This document shows positions 43,057-51,700 of a DNA stretch of 64,000 nt, piece by piece. Source of the stretch: Palsa-147 sp049279675 (lineage in GTDB: Bacteria; Acidobacteriota; Terriglobia; Acidiferrales; UBA7541); contig JBAPOP010000154.1 in assembly GCA_049279675.1 (NCBI GenBank), positions 1 through 64,000 of the forward strand. Direction: 5' to 3'. How positions within the stretch are numbered: position 1 is the stretch's first letter; every line of letters begins with the position of its first letter. The position numbers were made by a program, and so were the translations under genes. The notes beneath the pieces were generated by a model, which did no database searches, was not told the DNA's origin, and saw nothing but the letters and a program-made list of their open reading frames with translations.

Positions 43057-44376
43057 TCAGAATAGACCTCGAATTCCGCTCACGATGAAAGCCGCGGATG
43101 CGAGAAACATCACCGTCGTGGCAATCCAGCCGGCAACTCGCAGATAACGCGAGAGCGAAAACTTCCCCACAATCGCTTCGTTCGCGGACATGATCATAAG
43201 CATCACCATAAGCGGAACGGCCACCACTCCATTAATCACTGCGGATATATAAAGCGCGCGTATCGGATCCATCCCCAGAAAGTTCAGCGCGATTCCGATG
43301 ATCGTGGCTGCCACGAGTACAGCATAAAATCTTGGCGCTTTGCGTGGCTTGCTCTCCAGGCTCGCGCGCCAACGGAATGTTTCGGCGACGGCGTAAGCGG
43401 CGGACCCGGCTAATACGGGCACTGCCAACAGTCCTGTGCCGACGATCCCTAAGGCAAACAGCAGGAAAGCAAAGTGCCCCGCCAGCGGTTCCAAAGCCTT
43501 GGCAGCGTCGGCGGAGGTCTTGATACGATCGGCGGCGCCCGCAACGTGCAATGTTGCAGCCGTCGTCAAAATGATGAAGAATGCCACCAGGTTCGAAAAA
43601 CCCATTCCAACTTTGGTGTCGATGGCAATGCGGCGAAATTGTCCTATGGCCTCAAGCGGCCTGTTCTTAAGCGGATGCTCGTGCCTGTTGAGTCGCACGT
43701 CTTCCGCTTCTTCTGATGTTTGCCAGAAAAACAAATAGGGGCTGATGGTCGTGCCCAGCACAGCGACGAGAGCCATCCAGTATTCTGCCGACCATGAAAC
43801 TGACGGGATGACGGTCGAGCGAATCGCCATTTTCCATGGAACGTGTGCGACGAAGGCCGTCGCCACATATGCGAACAGCACGACGGTGAGCCACTTCAGA
43901 TAGCGAACATATTCTTTGTAAGGCACAAAAACCTGAAGAACGAGAGATATGAATCCGAACGCGAGCACATATGCGTTCAGCGAGCCCCCGAAGACAAGTT
44001 GAGCGGCCGCGCCCATCGCCGTCACGTCCGCACCGAGATTGAAAATATTGGCCATGCAGAGCAATGAAACAAGCCCGTAGAGAACCGGTTTCGGGTAGTG
44101 CTTGCGAAGATTCTCAGCAATTCCCGCGCCGGTAATTCGTCCTAGGCGAGCGCAAATTTCCTGTATCGCAGCCATGAGCGGAAATGAAAACAGCATGGTC
44201 CACAACATTCCCATGCCAAACTGCGAGCCCACTTGGGAGTACGTTGCGATGCCGCTCGGGTCGTCATCGGCGGCGCCCGTGATCAATCCAGGGCCAAGGC
44301 GAAGAATAAGATTGGGCGGATTTTCTAGAGGCGCGCGATGTTTGATAGCCGGCTCCTTTCCGTGCGATTGAGGCAT
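43057..44376 (-). CDS. Nramp-related divalent metal transporter
   Basis: Membrane transporter of 439 residues with about eleven helices. Helix 1 reads GPGLITGAADDDPSGIATYSQVG, where canonical Nramp has DPGN. In the helix 6 region, where canonical Nramp carries the metal-binding MPH, the sequence is LGTTISPYLFFWQ without Met or His. This pattern marks the Nramp-related group, some members of which carry magnesium or other metals rather than Mn/Fe. The intracellular segment TKVGMGFSNLVAFFIILTTA is conserved. The substrate metal cannot be assigned. Confidence 0.83.
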   Translation of the reverse strand: MPQSHGKEPAIKHRAPLENPPNLILRLGPGLITGAADDDPSGIATYSQVGSQFGMGMLWTMLFSFPLMAAIQEICARLGRITGAGIAENLRKHYPKPVLYGLVSLLCMANIFNLGADVTAMGAAAQLVFGGSLNAYVLAFGFISLVLQVFVPYKEYVRYLKWLTVVLFAYVATAFVAHVPWKMAIRSTVIPSVSWSAEYWMALVAVLGTTISPYLFFWQTSEEAEDVRLNRHEHPLKNRPLEAIGQFRRIAIDTKVGMGFSNLVAFFIILTTAATLHVAGAADRIKTSADAAKALEPLAGHFAFLLFALGIVGTGLLAVPVLAGSAAYAVAETFRWRASLESKPRKAPRFYAVLVAATIIGIALNFLGMDPIRALYISAVINGVVAVPLMVMLMIMSANEAIVGKFSLSRYLRVAGWIATTVMFLASAAFIVSGIRGLF

Positions 44377-44400
44377 TCAATTCTCCGCAAGTTCGCGAAT

Positions 44401-44429
44401 ACCGGCGTGGTCTCGCCGCCGGTTTTTTT
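44401..44429 (+). terminator. Orphan terminator-like hairpin on the plus strand
   Basis: ACCGGCG and CGCCGGT arms with a 9-nt loop are followed by seven T. No plus-strand gene ends here, so it may be left over from a lost gene or be chance. Confidence 0.3.
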
Positions 44430-44549
44430 CATCGGCGTTCTCTGCTTGAAACGATTTGATCCGCTGCAGTCCCACCCATGCCGGCAAAGCGAAGCTTCCT
44501 ACTATCGAGCTCTCTCTTAGTTTCCCGGCTTCGTACGCACTGCGACCGG

Positions 44550-44948
44550 ATGATGACTGCGTTGTATTCTAGGCGCGAGTCGACCGCAACGGTCAAGAGT
44601 CACCGAAAAGCCACGGACAGAGAAAGAAGGCTCGAATATTTCACCATCGCCTGGAACAGCGTCGAGGCGCTGGTAGCGGTCGTACCGGGCATACTCGCCG
44701 GTAGCGTCTCGATGATCGGGCTCTGCTTCGATAGTCCGATCGAAGTGGCCTCCGACAGCGCGTTACTTTGGCGTGTGGCGATCGTTCAAGAAAACCCGAA
44801 GCGAAAACGACGCGAAAGAATCGCGCTGAGGATTGTAAGCGCCTGCTTCATCGCCCTCGCTCTTTGCATCAGTTTCGAAGCCATCGTGAGACTGGTGCAT
44901 AAGAAAAAAAGGCAGGAGAGGCGAGTGGGTGCGACTCGCCTCTCGTGA
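44550..44948 (+). pseudogene. C-terminally truncated cation-transporter (CDF/TMEM163-like) remnant
   Basis: About 132 residues remain. TDRERRLEYFTIAWNSVEALVAVVPGILAGSVSMIGLCFDSPIEVASDSALLWRV matches the first helices of small CDF-related cation transporters of roughly 200 residues; the family usually has FDSLIE, here FDSPIE. After one more helix (IVSACFIALALCISFEAIVRL) the frame runs into charged, unrelated sequence (KKKRQERRVGATRLS) encoded by the terminator hairpin of the neighbouring SYLF gene, then stops. The last helices and second metal site are missing. It is probably non-functional; an in-frame start exists also at 44478. Confidence 0.65.
44901..44944 (-). terminator. Intrinsic terminator of the SYLF gene
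   Basis: On the minus strand a perfect 11-bp stem (arms 44934-44944 and 44916-44926) with a 7-nt loop is followed, after CTGCC, by TTTTTTTCTT. It lies 25 bp past the SYLF stop. Confidence 0.7.
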
Positions 44949-44968
44949 GGTTGGTGACTTGCGGGGTG

Positions 44969-45682
44969 TTAGGACTTCAACTGTGGGGATGCCTTGTCGA
45001 GTGTCGCAATCAGATCATTCGCCGCAGGAGGAGCTTGCACGCTGCCCTCAGCGATGATGTTTGATGCCGACACGTCTCGACCGTATAGGTTGCGGTTCGC
45101 ATCACCGTCCGGACGAAGCGTTGAGCCTTCCAGCGAAACGCCCGCGAAGACGCCGCGAGCGCGCGAATACGTGAGGATTTCGGCGCGCATGTAGGCGTCG
45201 GTGTCGGCCTCCGCCGAGCGCCCAACCGGGCCCGCTGCGGCCGAAGCGTCGCCGCCCAGTTTCACCTTGCTATGTAGCAAGCTACTGGCGCCGCGATTAT
45301 CCATCACGAGAAATACGAAATCAGTGGCTTCGCCGCCGATCTGAAATCCTACGCTCGCGCCTTCCAACGCGTACATTGCTGGTGCACCCCACGAGCCTGA
45401 GAAGTTCTTGCCCGTGCGGCATACCATCGTGCCGCGCCCATAGCTTCCGCCGACCACGAAAGCCGCCTTAAGCACCGACGGCATCACCACGACGCACCTC
45501 GCCTTATCTAGCAGATCCCGGGGAATGTCGTCCGGAACATTCAGAATTTCCTGCATGACCTTCCCGGAATTTTGAAGCCTCGCTACTTCATCTTTGGCGT
45601 TGGTGTTGCTGTTCGGATCTTTCGCGTTCGATGTCATGGCCAATGCAAGTATCCCCGTCAAAACGATCATGCCTCTCTTCAT
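44969..45682 (-). CDS. SYLF-domain (Ysc84/DUF500) lipid-binding protein
   Basis: Exported protein of 237 residues. A short signal peptide (MIVLTGILALAMTSNA) is followed by the SYLF domain: DLLDKARCVVVMPSVLKAAFVVGGSYGRGTMVCR, WGAPAMYALEGASVGFQIGGEATDFVFLVM, and SRARGVFAGVSLEGSTLRPD are the hallmark segments. The family binds phosphoinositides in eukaryotes; in bacteria it is a probable envelope or stress protein without a settled role. It follows the DUF3185 and DUF1328 small membrane genes on the same strand, and a strong terminator follows its stop. Confidence 0.9.
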   Translation of the reverse strand: MKRGMIVLTGILALAMTSNAKDPNSNTNAKDEVARLQNSGKVMQEILNVPDDIPRDLLDKARCVVVMPSVLKAAFVVGGSYGRGTMVCRTGKNFSGSWGAPAMYALEGASVGFQIGGEATDFVFLVMDNRGASSLLHSKVKLGGDASAAAGPVGRSAEADTDAYMRAEILTYSRARGVFAGVSLEGSTLRPDGDANRNLYGRDVSASNIIAEGSVQAPPAANDLIATLDKASPQLKS

Positions 45683-45753
45683 AAAGCCTCGCCTCCTTGT
45701 GTAAGTTCAGCCCTTCCTTCACTTCTCTTCGGTGCGCGAAATTGCATCGATAG

Positions 45754-45975
45754 TCAAGACGTCCGGCGCTCCGTGGCAAGCACGACGACACCACCGATGA
45801 GCGCTATTACGCCGACGATCGGCGGCAGCGGAATGGTTTTGTGCTCTTGCTTCGTGGCTTGGATCGGTCCGATATCCACGACTTTCTTCTGCGTCGTGTA
45901 CGTGATTCCCTGGTAGCCGAGCGAGATGATTCCGATCGCCACCAGGACGATTGCGATTAGTGTCGCGGGCCGCAT
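45754..45975 (-). CDS. Small two-helix membrane protein (DUF3185-like)
   Basis: A 73-residue protein with two hydrophobic segments (TLIAIVLVAIGIISLGYQGI and PPIVGVIALIGGVVVLAT) around a polar stretch with the motif ITYTTQKKVVDIGPIQ. That central motif is typical of the DUF3185 family. AAGGAGG lies 4 bp before ATG 45975. It lies between the DUF1328 and SYLF genes, all on the minus strand, which looks like a small stress operon. Confidence 0.8.
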   Translation of the reverse strand: MRPATLIAIVLVAIGIISLGYQGITYTTQKKVVDIGPIQATKQEHKTIPLPPIVGVIALIGGVVVLATERRTS

Positions 45976-46057
45976 GAACCCTCCTTTATCAAGGTTCCGA
46001 ATTCGTAAGTCGTGCCGGGCATCAGCCTCGAAACGCCGGCTTCAAACATCGGCACGT

Positions 46058-46222
46058 TCAAGTCCGCCGGACGAGACCGCCCAACAACGCGACGAGGAAC
46101 AAAATCAAGAAAACGTAGAAAAGCAGTTTCGCAATTCCGGCCGCCGCTACCGCGATACCCGCGAAGCCGAAAACCGCAGCAATGATCGCGATTACGAAAA
46201 ACGCCAGCGCCCAACGCAACAT
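46058..46222 (-). CDS. DUF1328-family small membrane protein (YtjA-like)
   Basis: A 54-residue protein starting MLRWALAFFVIAIIAAVFGF and ending GLVRRT, with two hydrophobic helices. This is the typical length and sequence of the DUF1328/YtjA family, often linked to stress. AGGAGGT lies 3 bp before ATG 46222. Its codons fit the reading well. A longer frame on the same strand (45957-46214) reads as basic, non-hydrophobic sequence and is rejected. Confidence 0.85.
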   Translation of the reverse strand: MLRWALAFFVIAIIAAVFGFAGIAVAAAGIAKLLFYVFLILFLVALLGGLVRRT

Positions 46223-46915
46223 GTGACCTCCTTGGAATCTGACTTCTCGCCTTTACTCAGAACATGAAGCTCGGAATCTTTTCTGTTCGAATTCGATTCA
46301 ATCCGGCTCGTTGCGGTTTTACGCCGCAGCGCGAAAATCATCCATACTGCGAAGACCTTATAGCCTCTGGTTATATCGTGTAGCGCGCAATGAGATTTCA
46401 GATCTCGCGCGGTTCGAGAAAAGAATAGAAATTCACATTTCCCATTCGATAGTGATCTCCAACGAAACCAAACGCTGTGCGCCTTCCTGAAATCTTCCGA
46501 ACTTTACCTCTGAGACTTCGAAAGTTTTCGTGCATCAGCCGCGCAGTCCCCGACCACGCCCATGTAATATTTTCCGGCAATCATTTTTGATAATGGGCAT
46601 GTAGCAGGATTCAAGCGGGCCTATAAGCGATTGATAATCAATAGAATGCGCGGAATTTGAAATTTATTTACGGGCTGGCTCGAAACTTGCATGAAATGAC
46701 TGCGATGCAGGCATAGTCCAAGGAGAATGCCAGAGAGAATGATTGGCATCTTCGCTTTCGGTTTTCATACTTCATTTCCTTCTAACGAGTTTGTCGCGCG
46801 AGGATTTTCGGCTATTCCGCTGAAACCGGGCTCCCGAAGATGGAGTCTCACAGACTGAACTGAATTTGACAGCTGATTTGCGGTGCTGGGCAGCAGGGGT
46901 CTCGCGGGGGAACTG
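46223..46915. other. Long intergenic region upstream of the histidine kinase
   Basis: About 690 bp without a convincing gene. It should hold the promoter of the minus-strand DUF1328 operon and that of the plus-strand kinase. The only notable sequence is the palindrome ATTGAT-A-ATCAAT (46630-46642), too tightly spaced for a standard FNR/Crp site. Confidence 0.5.
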
Positions 46916-48055
46916 ATGCTCGACCAAATCCAAGAATTGAGCGAAACCAACCGGCAATTGCTCGTGGATCTTGCGGAACGCATGAGGGTCGAACAAGCGC
47001 TCCGCGATCGCGAAGATCAACTCCTGGCCATTTTTGAAAACACGTTCGACGCAGTGATTGTGTTGGATCGGGAACGCAATATCCTCGATGCCAATCGTTC
47101 GGCGCTCGAGCTATTTGGAAAAGGCAAAGAAGAGCTCAAGACATGCCGGCTCGACGATTTTCTTCCGCCGGAGAGCAAAGCGCAGTTCGAGAACGATTGG
47201 AGCTCGTTTCTAAATGACGGCGCGCAGCGAGGCGACGGGGAAATTCGCCGCTCCGACGGCAGCAAGAGAAAAGTTACATTCAGCAGAAAAGCAAATTTTC
47301 TTCCGGGGCGGCATCTTGTTTCCCTGCGCGACGTCACGCTACGTAAACAGGCCGAAGCATCGTTGCGCGCGCTTTCTCACCGGCTGATACGGCTTCAGGA
47401 TGAAGAGCGCCGTAGAATTTCCCGTGAGCTTCACGACAGCACCGGACAATGCCTCGCCGCACTTCGAATGAATCTGGACGTGATTAGCCGGGATGCCGGC
47501 AAACTTGGGCCGGAGGCACGGAAATCGCTTGCAGAAGGATTGTCGCTCTCGAACCAGTGCGCTTCCGACGTGCGAACTATCTCCTACCTCTTGCATCCGC
47601 CGCTACTCGACGAGATCGGCCTCGAGCCGGCGCTCCGCTGGTACGTCGAAGGATTTGGCGAGCGGAGCGGCATCAAGGTTGCGCTCGACATCAGCGACGA
47701 AATCGACGGACTTCCTCGGGATTTAGGCACCACGCTATTCCGAATCGTCCAGGAGGCCCTTACGAATATTCATCGTCACGCGGAGAGTGCAACGGCGCGT
47801 GTCCGCGTGTCGGTCGCGAATGGGAAAATCACACTCGAGATCAGAGACACGGGTCGTGGGATTGACGCGGACGCGCTGGATCGCATTCAAGACGGAGTTC
47901 AGGCATTGGGAGTGGGAATCTCAGGAATGCGCGAGCGGGTTCGGCAATTCGGAGGCGAGTTACAAATCGAGCCGGGAAAGCCGGGAACGGTGGTGCGAGC
48001 CACATTTCCTTTGGAGGTGACGAATGGGAGAGCTGCGACTGCTAGTTGCGGATGA
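46916..48055 (+). CDS. PAS-containing histidine kinase (HisKA_3, NarX/DegS type)
   Basis: Cytoplasmic sensor kinase of about 379 residues with no transmembrane segment. An N-terminal coiled part is followed by a PAS domain at about 35-150 (DQLLAIFENTFDAVIVLDRERNILDANRSALELFG). The HisKA_3 dimerisation helix holds the phospho-His in RRRISRELHDSTGQCLAALR. The ATPase part has the N-box VQEALTNIHRHAESA and the G-boxes DTGRGID and GVGISGMRERV. ATG 46916 has GGGGGAA upstream; GTG 46883 is an alternative. Its stop overlaps the following response regulator by 32 bp, so they form a two-component pair. Confidence 0.9.
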   Translation: MLDQIQELSETNRQLLVDLAERMRVEQALRDREDQLLAIFENTFDAVIVLDRERNILDANRSALELFGKGKEELKTCRLDDFLPPESKAQFENDWSSFLNDGAQRGDGEIRRSDGSKRKVTFSRKANFLPGRHLVSLRDVTLRKQAEASLRALSHRLIRLQDEERRRISRELHDSTGQCLAALRMNLDVISRDAGKLGPEARKSLAEGLSLSNQCASDVRTISYLLHPPLLDEIGLEPALRWYVEGFGERSGIKVALDISDEIDGLPRDLGTTLFRIVQEALTNIHRHAESATARVRVSVANGKITLEIRDTGRGIDADALDRIQDGVQALGVGISGMRERVRQFGGELQIEPGKPGTVVRATFPLEVTNGRAATASCG

Positions 48056-48680
48056 TCATGAAATCGTCAGAAAGGGATTGCGGACGCTGCTGGAAGAACA
48101 ACCTGGATGGAAAGTGGAGGCAGAGGCGAATGACGGCAGGGAAGCGGTCAAGAAGGCGAGCGAGCTGAAGCCGGACATCGCGGTGATGGACATAGGCATG
48201 CCGTCGTTGAATGGACTCGAAGCGACTCGCCAGATCTTAAAGGCCGCTAGCCGGACGAAGGTCTTGATCCTCACAATGCACGAGTCGGACCCTCTAATTC
48301 GCCAGGTGCTAGATGCCGGCGCGCGGGGATATCTTTTGAAAACTGATGCGAGTCGAGATCTGGTGGCGGCCGTGGATGCCTTGCGCCGTAACAAGACGTT
48401 CTTTACTTCAAAAGTCGCGCAAATGATTCTCGACGGTTATCTGAATAAAAAAACTCAACCCGAAGATACTGAATCTGCGAACGGACGACTGACCCCGCGT
48501 CAACGCGAGATCGTACAGCTTCTCGCCGAGGGCAAAAGCAGCAAGGAGGTCGCCGCCGCACTGGGACTCAGCGTCAAGACGGCGGAAACCCATCGTGCCA
48601 ACATCATGCGGCGCCTGAATTGCCACTCCGTCAGCGAGCTGGTTCGATATGCCATTCGCAGCCAAATCATCCAAGCATAG
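48024..48680 (+). CDS. NarL/FixJ-type response regulator (REC-LuxR HTH)
   Basis: DNA-binding regulator of 218 residues and the partner of the upstream kinase. The receiver domain has LVADDHEIVRKG (acidic pocket), the phospho-Asp in IAVMDIGMPSLNG and the lysine in GYLLKTDAS. The LuxR-type HTH near the C terminus reads LTPRQREIVQLLAEGKSSKEVAAALGLSVKTAETHRANIMRRLN. It starts within the end of the kinase gene (GGAGGTGACG before ATG). A TAGCTCG/CGAGCTA hairpin overlaps its stop codon. Confidence 0.93.
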   Translation: MGELRLLVADDHEIVRKGLRTLLEEQPGWKVEAEANDGREAVKKASELKPDIAVMDIGMPSLNGLEATRQILKAASRTKVLILTMHESDPLIRQVLDAGARGYLLKTDASRDLVAAVDALRRNKTFFTSKVAQMILDGYLNKKTQPEDTESANGRLTPRQREIVQLLAEGKSSKEVAAALGLSVKTAETHRANIMRRLNCHSVSELVRYAIRSQIIQA

Positions 48681-48804
48681 CTCGCTCCGAGCTAACGTAT
48701 CGTTCACCGTGTCCATACACCCCTTGCTGTATTGTGTGCTGGCTCCCTTCCTGCTTTAGTCGTCTCAGTAATGCGAAAGCGCACGTTTCGCAGACCGAGG
48801 GAGT

Positions 48805-49200
48805 ATGGGAGCATTGCGAATCCTCGTGGCAGATGACAATGAATCGGTACGAAGCACCCTCCGGGATATCCTTCAATCAGAGAGCGGGTGGGAAGTGTGC
48901 GGCGAGGCAGAGAACGGCGAAGAGGCCGTCCGCCAGGCGCGTGAACTGTCGCCCGACATTATCGTCATGGACATAATGATGCCGAAGAGGAATGGTTTTC
49001 AGGCCACTCGCGAAATCGTGCGCGTGGCGCCCCAGATTCGCATCTTAATCATGACGCTGTACGAGTTTCCAGAGCTTCGACGGCAGGCACACAGTGCAGG
49101 CGCGCTCGGATTTGTTCTTAAGTCAGACTCCGGCCGGTTTCTGATTCCCGCTGTCCGAAGTCTCTCGGAAGATAAACCGTACTTCCCCGAACTGCTCTAG
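48805..49200 (+). CDS. Stand-alone receiver-domain response regulator
   Basis: A 131-residue protein consisting only of a REC domain: ILVADDNESVRSTL, phospho-Asp in IIVMDIMMPKRNG, MTLYEF switch region and FVLKSDSG lysine. It is clearly similar to the receiver of the regulator just upstream, including the SEDKPYFPELL end that matches RRNKTFFTSKVA, but the DNA-binding domain is absent. It looks like a duplicated regulator that lost its output domain; it may act as a phosphate sink or a protein-interaction switch. Confidence 0.87.
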   Translation: MGALRILVADDNESVRSTLRDILQSESGWEVCGEAENGEEAVRQARELSPDIIVMDIMMPKRNGFQATREIVRVAPQIRILIMTLYEFPELRRQAHSAGALGFVLKSDSGRFLIPAVRSLSEDKPYFPELL

Positions 49201-49405
49201 CCCGAATCAAGGCCCGTCCATGCCTTCAGTCGATAGTATCGAGCCAATCTGCCCTACCGAAGCCTCCCACCCGAGCTGAGTAGTTCCCTGTATTTTCTGC
49301 CGGCCTGCGTTTGTGGTTTCCTGAACGCAGCAGATTTAACTGCCGGCCACGCCATGGGCCGATGAAAGTCCCGGGCGGGTGCTGGCGAATCCATGGGAGG
49401 TTTTC

Positions 49406-49681
49406 ATGAACTGGGATCAAGTCGAAGGCAAGTGGAAGCAGGTATCGGGAAGGGTAAAGGAAAAATGGGGAAAGCTGACCGACAGCGACTTGAACGTCAT
49501 CAGCGGTAAGCGGGATCAACTGATCGGAAAGATCCAGGAGCGCTACGGCATCATCAAGGAGGAAGCACAGAAGCAGGTGGACGAATTCACGAAGAACCTG
49601 CGGCTCGAATCGCCGGCAGATCAGCCCCTTAACGACACGAATGACGAAAAGGCCCGCGGAGCGGCGGGTCACAGTCGCTGA
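49406..49681 (+). CDS. CsbD-family stress protein
   Basis: A 91-residue hydrophilic protein. The first 60 residues (MNWDQVEGKWKQVSGRVKEKWGKLTDSDLNVISGKRDQL, IGKIQERYGI) are the canonical CsbD/YjbJ domain, followed by a longer polar tail. The family is induced by general stress and phosphate limitation in various bacteria; molecular function is unknown. ATG 49406 has GGAGG upstream. Confidence 0.92.
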   Translation: MNWDQVEGKWKQVSGRVKEKWGKLTDSDLNVISGKRDQLIGKIQERYGIIKEEAQKQVDEFTKNLRLESPADQPLNDTNDEKARGAAGHSR

Positions 49682-49740
49682 TGTAGGCAAGCGCGAGTGT
49701 CACGCGCGAATGCGGCCGTGAGATCACGCAGCACTGATGT

Positions 49741-49769
49741 CGGGCCGTTGACATAAAGTCAGCGGCCCG
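49741..49769. terminator. Hairpin after csbD-like gene
   Basis: CGGGCCGTTGAC pairs with GTCAGCGGCCCG (one T-G wobble) around loop ATAAA, 60 bp after the CsbD stop and 100 bp before the sigma-factor gene. There is no T-tract, so terminator function is only probable. Confidence 0.4.
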
Positions 49770-49871
49770 GCCTAACCCGGTTCGTGGAAGCAGGTTCCAT
49801 CACCAGCTCGGGCGATGTGGATAAACGGCAATTTCGTTCTCGAGATTGCGCCATAAGAAACGAGGTGATTC

Positions 49872-50558
49872 GTGAGCGACACAACCTTCGGACCATCGGC
49901 CTACGCTTCAACGCGAACCGCAGCGCCAGCGCCGCGCCTAAAGCGCAACTATGCTGTTGTGCGGCGTAACGCCGAAGCCGAAAGCCTCGAAAGCGCCGAA
50001 AGCGGCGAGATTTCCAATCGCGATCTCAAAAACTCCCAGCAATGCGCCTTCCGTCTGGCGTATCGCATCACGCGAGCGAAGGAAGACGCCGAAGATGTTC
50101 AACAGGAGGCTTTGTTGAAGGCTTACACTCACGTCAACCAATTCGAAGGCCGTTCCCGCATCACGACGTGGATCTCGCGTATCGCGATTAACGAGGCATT
50201 AATGTGCCTTCGCAAGCGGCGCGACGCGCTCCATGTGCCACTCGAAGATTTCATGAATCCGGACGACGCCTCGGGCGTGAAGTTCAATCTCTCGTCGCCA
50301 TTCGAGAGCCCGGAAGCCGCGTACGCCCGGACGGAACTCAGAGAATTGCTGAAGTACGCTCTTTGTCAGCTTCGTCCGATCTATCGCGAGGTCTTCACGA
50401 TGCGCGTGCTGGAGAATCTCTCCACGACGGAGACGGCGCAAATCGGCCGGCTGTCCGTCAGCACAGTGAAGACGCGAATGCGCCGGGCTCGAATGCAGCT
50501 GCGGAAGATTCTACGAGACGCGCAGCAGGATCACCTGCTGGAAGCGCGCGCGACCTAA
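49872..50558 (+). CDS. ECF-family RNA polymerase sigma factor
   Basis: Sigma factor of 228 residues. Region 2 (AFRLAYRITRAKEDAEDVQQEALLKAYTHVNQFEGRSRITTWISRIAINEALMCLRKRR) and region 4 (CQLRPIYREVFTMRVLENLSTTETAQIGRLSVSTVKTRMRRARMQLRKIL) are complete. An N-terminal extension of about 55 residues is unlike most ECF factors. GTG 49872 is chosen because GAGGTGATTC precedes it. No anti-sigma gene is adjacent. With neighbours CsbD, SYLF and small membrane proteins, a general stress role is plausible. Confidence 0.9.
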   Translation: MSDTTFGPSAYASTRTAAPAPRLKRNYAVVRRNAEAESLESAESGEISNRDLKNSQQCAFRLAYRITRAKEDAEDVQQEALLKAYTHVNQFEGRSRITTWISRIAINEALMCLRKRRDALHVPLEDFMNPDDASGVKFNLSSPFESPEAAYARTELRELLKYALCQLRPIYREVFTMRVLENLSTTETAQIGRLSVSTVKTRMRRARMQLRKILRDAQQDHLLEARAT

Positions 50559-50654
50559 CGCACTCAATACGAATTTGCGAATTGTTCGAAACCGGTCCCG
50601 GCGCACCATGTTTCGAGTAAATCGTTTAACGACCGCCGGAGTCGGTCGCAAGTT

Positions 50655-51353
50655 TTATGCCGGCTTGCGTAGAATCAATTCGCCGAGCGCGTAACGCCGA
50701 AGGTCTACCGGTTGCTCAAGGGCCCGCTCGAAACTGGTTTCTCGCCATGGCGCATTCGGCTCCTTGCTGAGAAACCGCTGATGAACGATCTCGAATCCGC
50801 TCAATAATGACGGAAGTCGCTCTTTGCCGTACACCCGGTGCCACGGCTTATGAACGGCATCGCGCCCCACGGGTATCGTCAAGAAAAGCAGCCCTCCTAC
50901 GACCAAAAGATCCAGAATTTTCTTCGTTGCTTTCAAATCTCCAAACGGATCTTCAGCGGATCCATACAGGCCGGAAAGCCCGATATGCTCAATTGAGGAA
51001 CATGCAACGACAACATCGAACTCCGAATTGAGTGTGAGTTGGTTGAAATCACCTCGTAGCAAAGTAAAGCCCGACACCAGGTTAGCGAGACGGTCTTGAA
51101 AGTCGATACCCACGACCTCGTATCCGAGCGCGAGCATGGCGGGAATCACCGGTGATTCTCCACAACCCACTTCCAGCGCCTTCTTTTGCCCGCGTGGCAG
51201 GTTTACGCAGATCCATCCCCAGTCCAATAGTTTTTCGCCGTCCAAGTCAAATCCGCCGGCAGGCGGCCGCGGCTCTCCTCTTAACCACGCCCGAATTCCG
51301 AAACGGCGATCTACCTGCCGCGCGAGTGTTCCAATCGCATTTCCCACAGCCAT
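50655..51353 (-). CDS. Class I SAM-dependent methyltransferase-like protein
   Basis: Protein of 232 residues. The SAM-binding motif I is KALEVGCGESPVIPAMLALGYEVVGIDFQ; later strands are FDVVVACSSIEHIGLSG and LVVGGLLFLTIPVG. ATG 51353 has GGAGG 7 bp upstream. The acceptor is unknown. Neighbouring genes (sigma factor, Crp-type regulator) do not suggest a pathway; similar proteins occur in polysaccharide and envelope gene clusters. Confidence 0.78.
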   Translation of the reverse strand: MAVGNAIGTLARQVDRRFGIRAWLRGEPRPPAGGFDLDGEKLLDWGWICVNLPRGQKKALEVGCGESPVIPAMLALGYEVVGIDFQDRLANLVSGFTLLRGDFNQLTLNSEFDVVVACSSIEHIGLSGLYGSAEDPFGDLKATKKILDLLVVGGLLFLTIPVGRDAVHKPWHRVYGKERLPSLLSGFEIVHQRFLSKEPNAPWRETSFERALEQPVDLRRYALGELILRKPA

Positions 51354-51700
51354 CAGCGAGCCTCCTTATTGCGCGCGCTACCGATTTTTATGAGCCGAAG
51401 GAATGAATGCAGTTTGTGTTCCAGAGTTGAACGGCAAGCACTCTCTTTAATATCAACAACAGTCTGGTGTGAATCCTTCGTCGAGTGCCGATTTGGGATC
51501 GCCCCATTTCCAGTTCGGAAATGGTTCCGCGCGGTCGCGTGACTTCACCGGCAAGGCGGTGAACCGTTGCGTCTACGTTGATCCCCCACGGCCATGGGAG
51601 TCGCGAGCTTGGTTAAATCGCGACTCTACCCTGCAGAATACTCAGGCAAAGTTAATTTAAAGCGAATGAGCTTGTCGGTTAGAAGTCTTGAGGCACTTCG
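51354..51700. other. Intergenic region with two tandem hairpins
   Basis: About 350 bp with no credible gene. It holds two perfect hairpins: CCATTTCC/GGAAATGG (51504-51524) and TTCACCG/CGGTGAA (51544-51563). They lie between the stop of a Crp-type gene and the start of the methyltransferase gene, both on the minus strand. Confidence 0.45.

Noticed and set aside
45957..46214. 85-residue open frame on the minus strand
   Set aside because: It overlaps the convincing DUF1328 gene in another frame, and its sequence is Arg/Gly-rich without family features.
46398..46580. 60-codon open frame on the minus strand in the gap before the histidine kinase
   Set aside because: No ribosome site, no hydrophobic or domain pattern; likely chance.
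46630..46642. ATTGAT-A-ATCAAT palindrome as an FNR/Crp box
   Set aside because: The half-sites are separated by 1 bp, not the 4-6 bp such regulators need.
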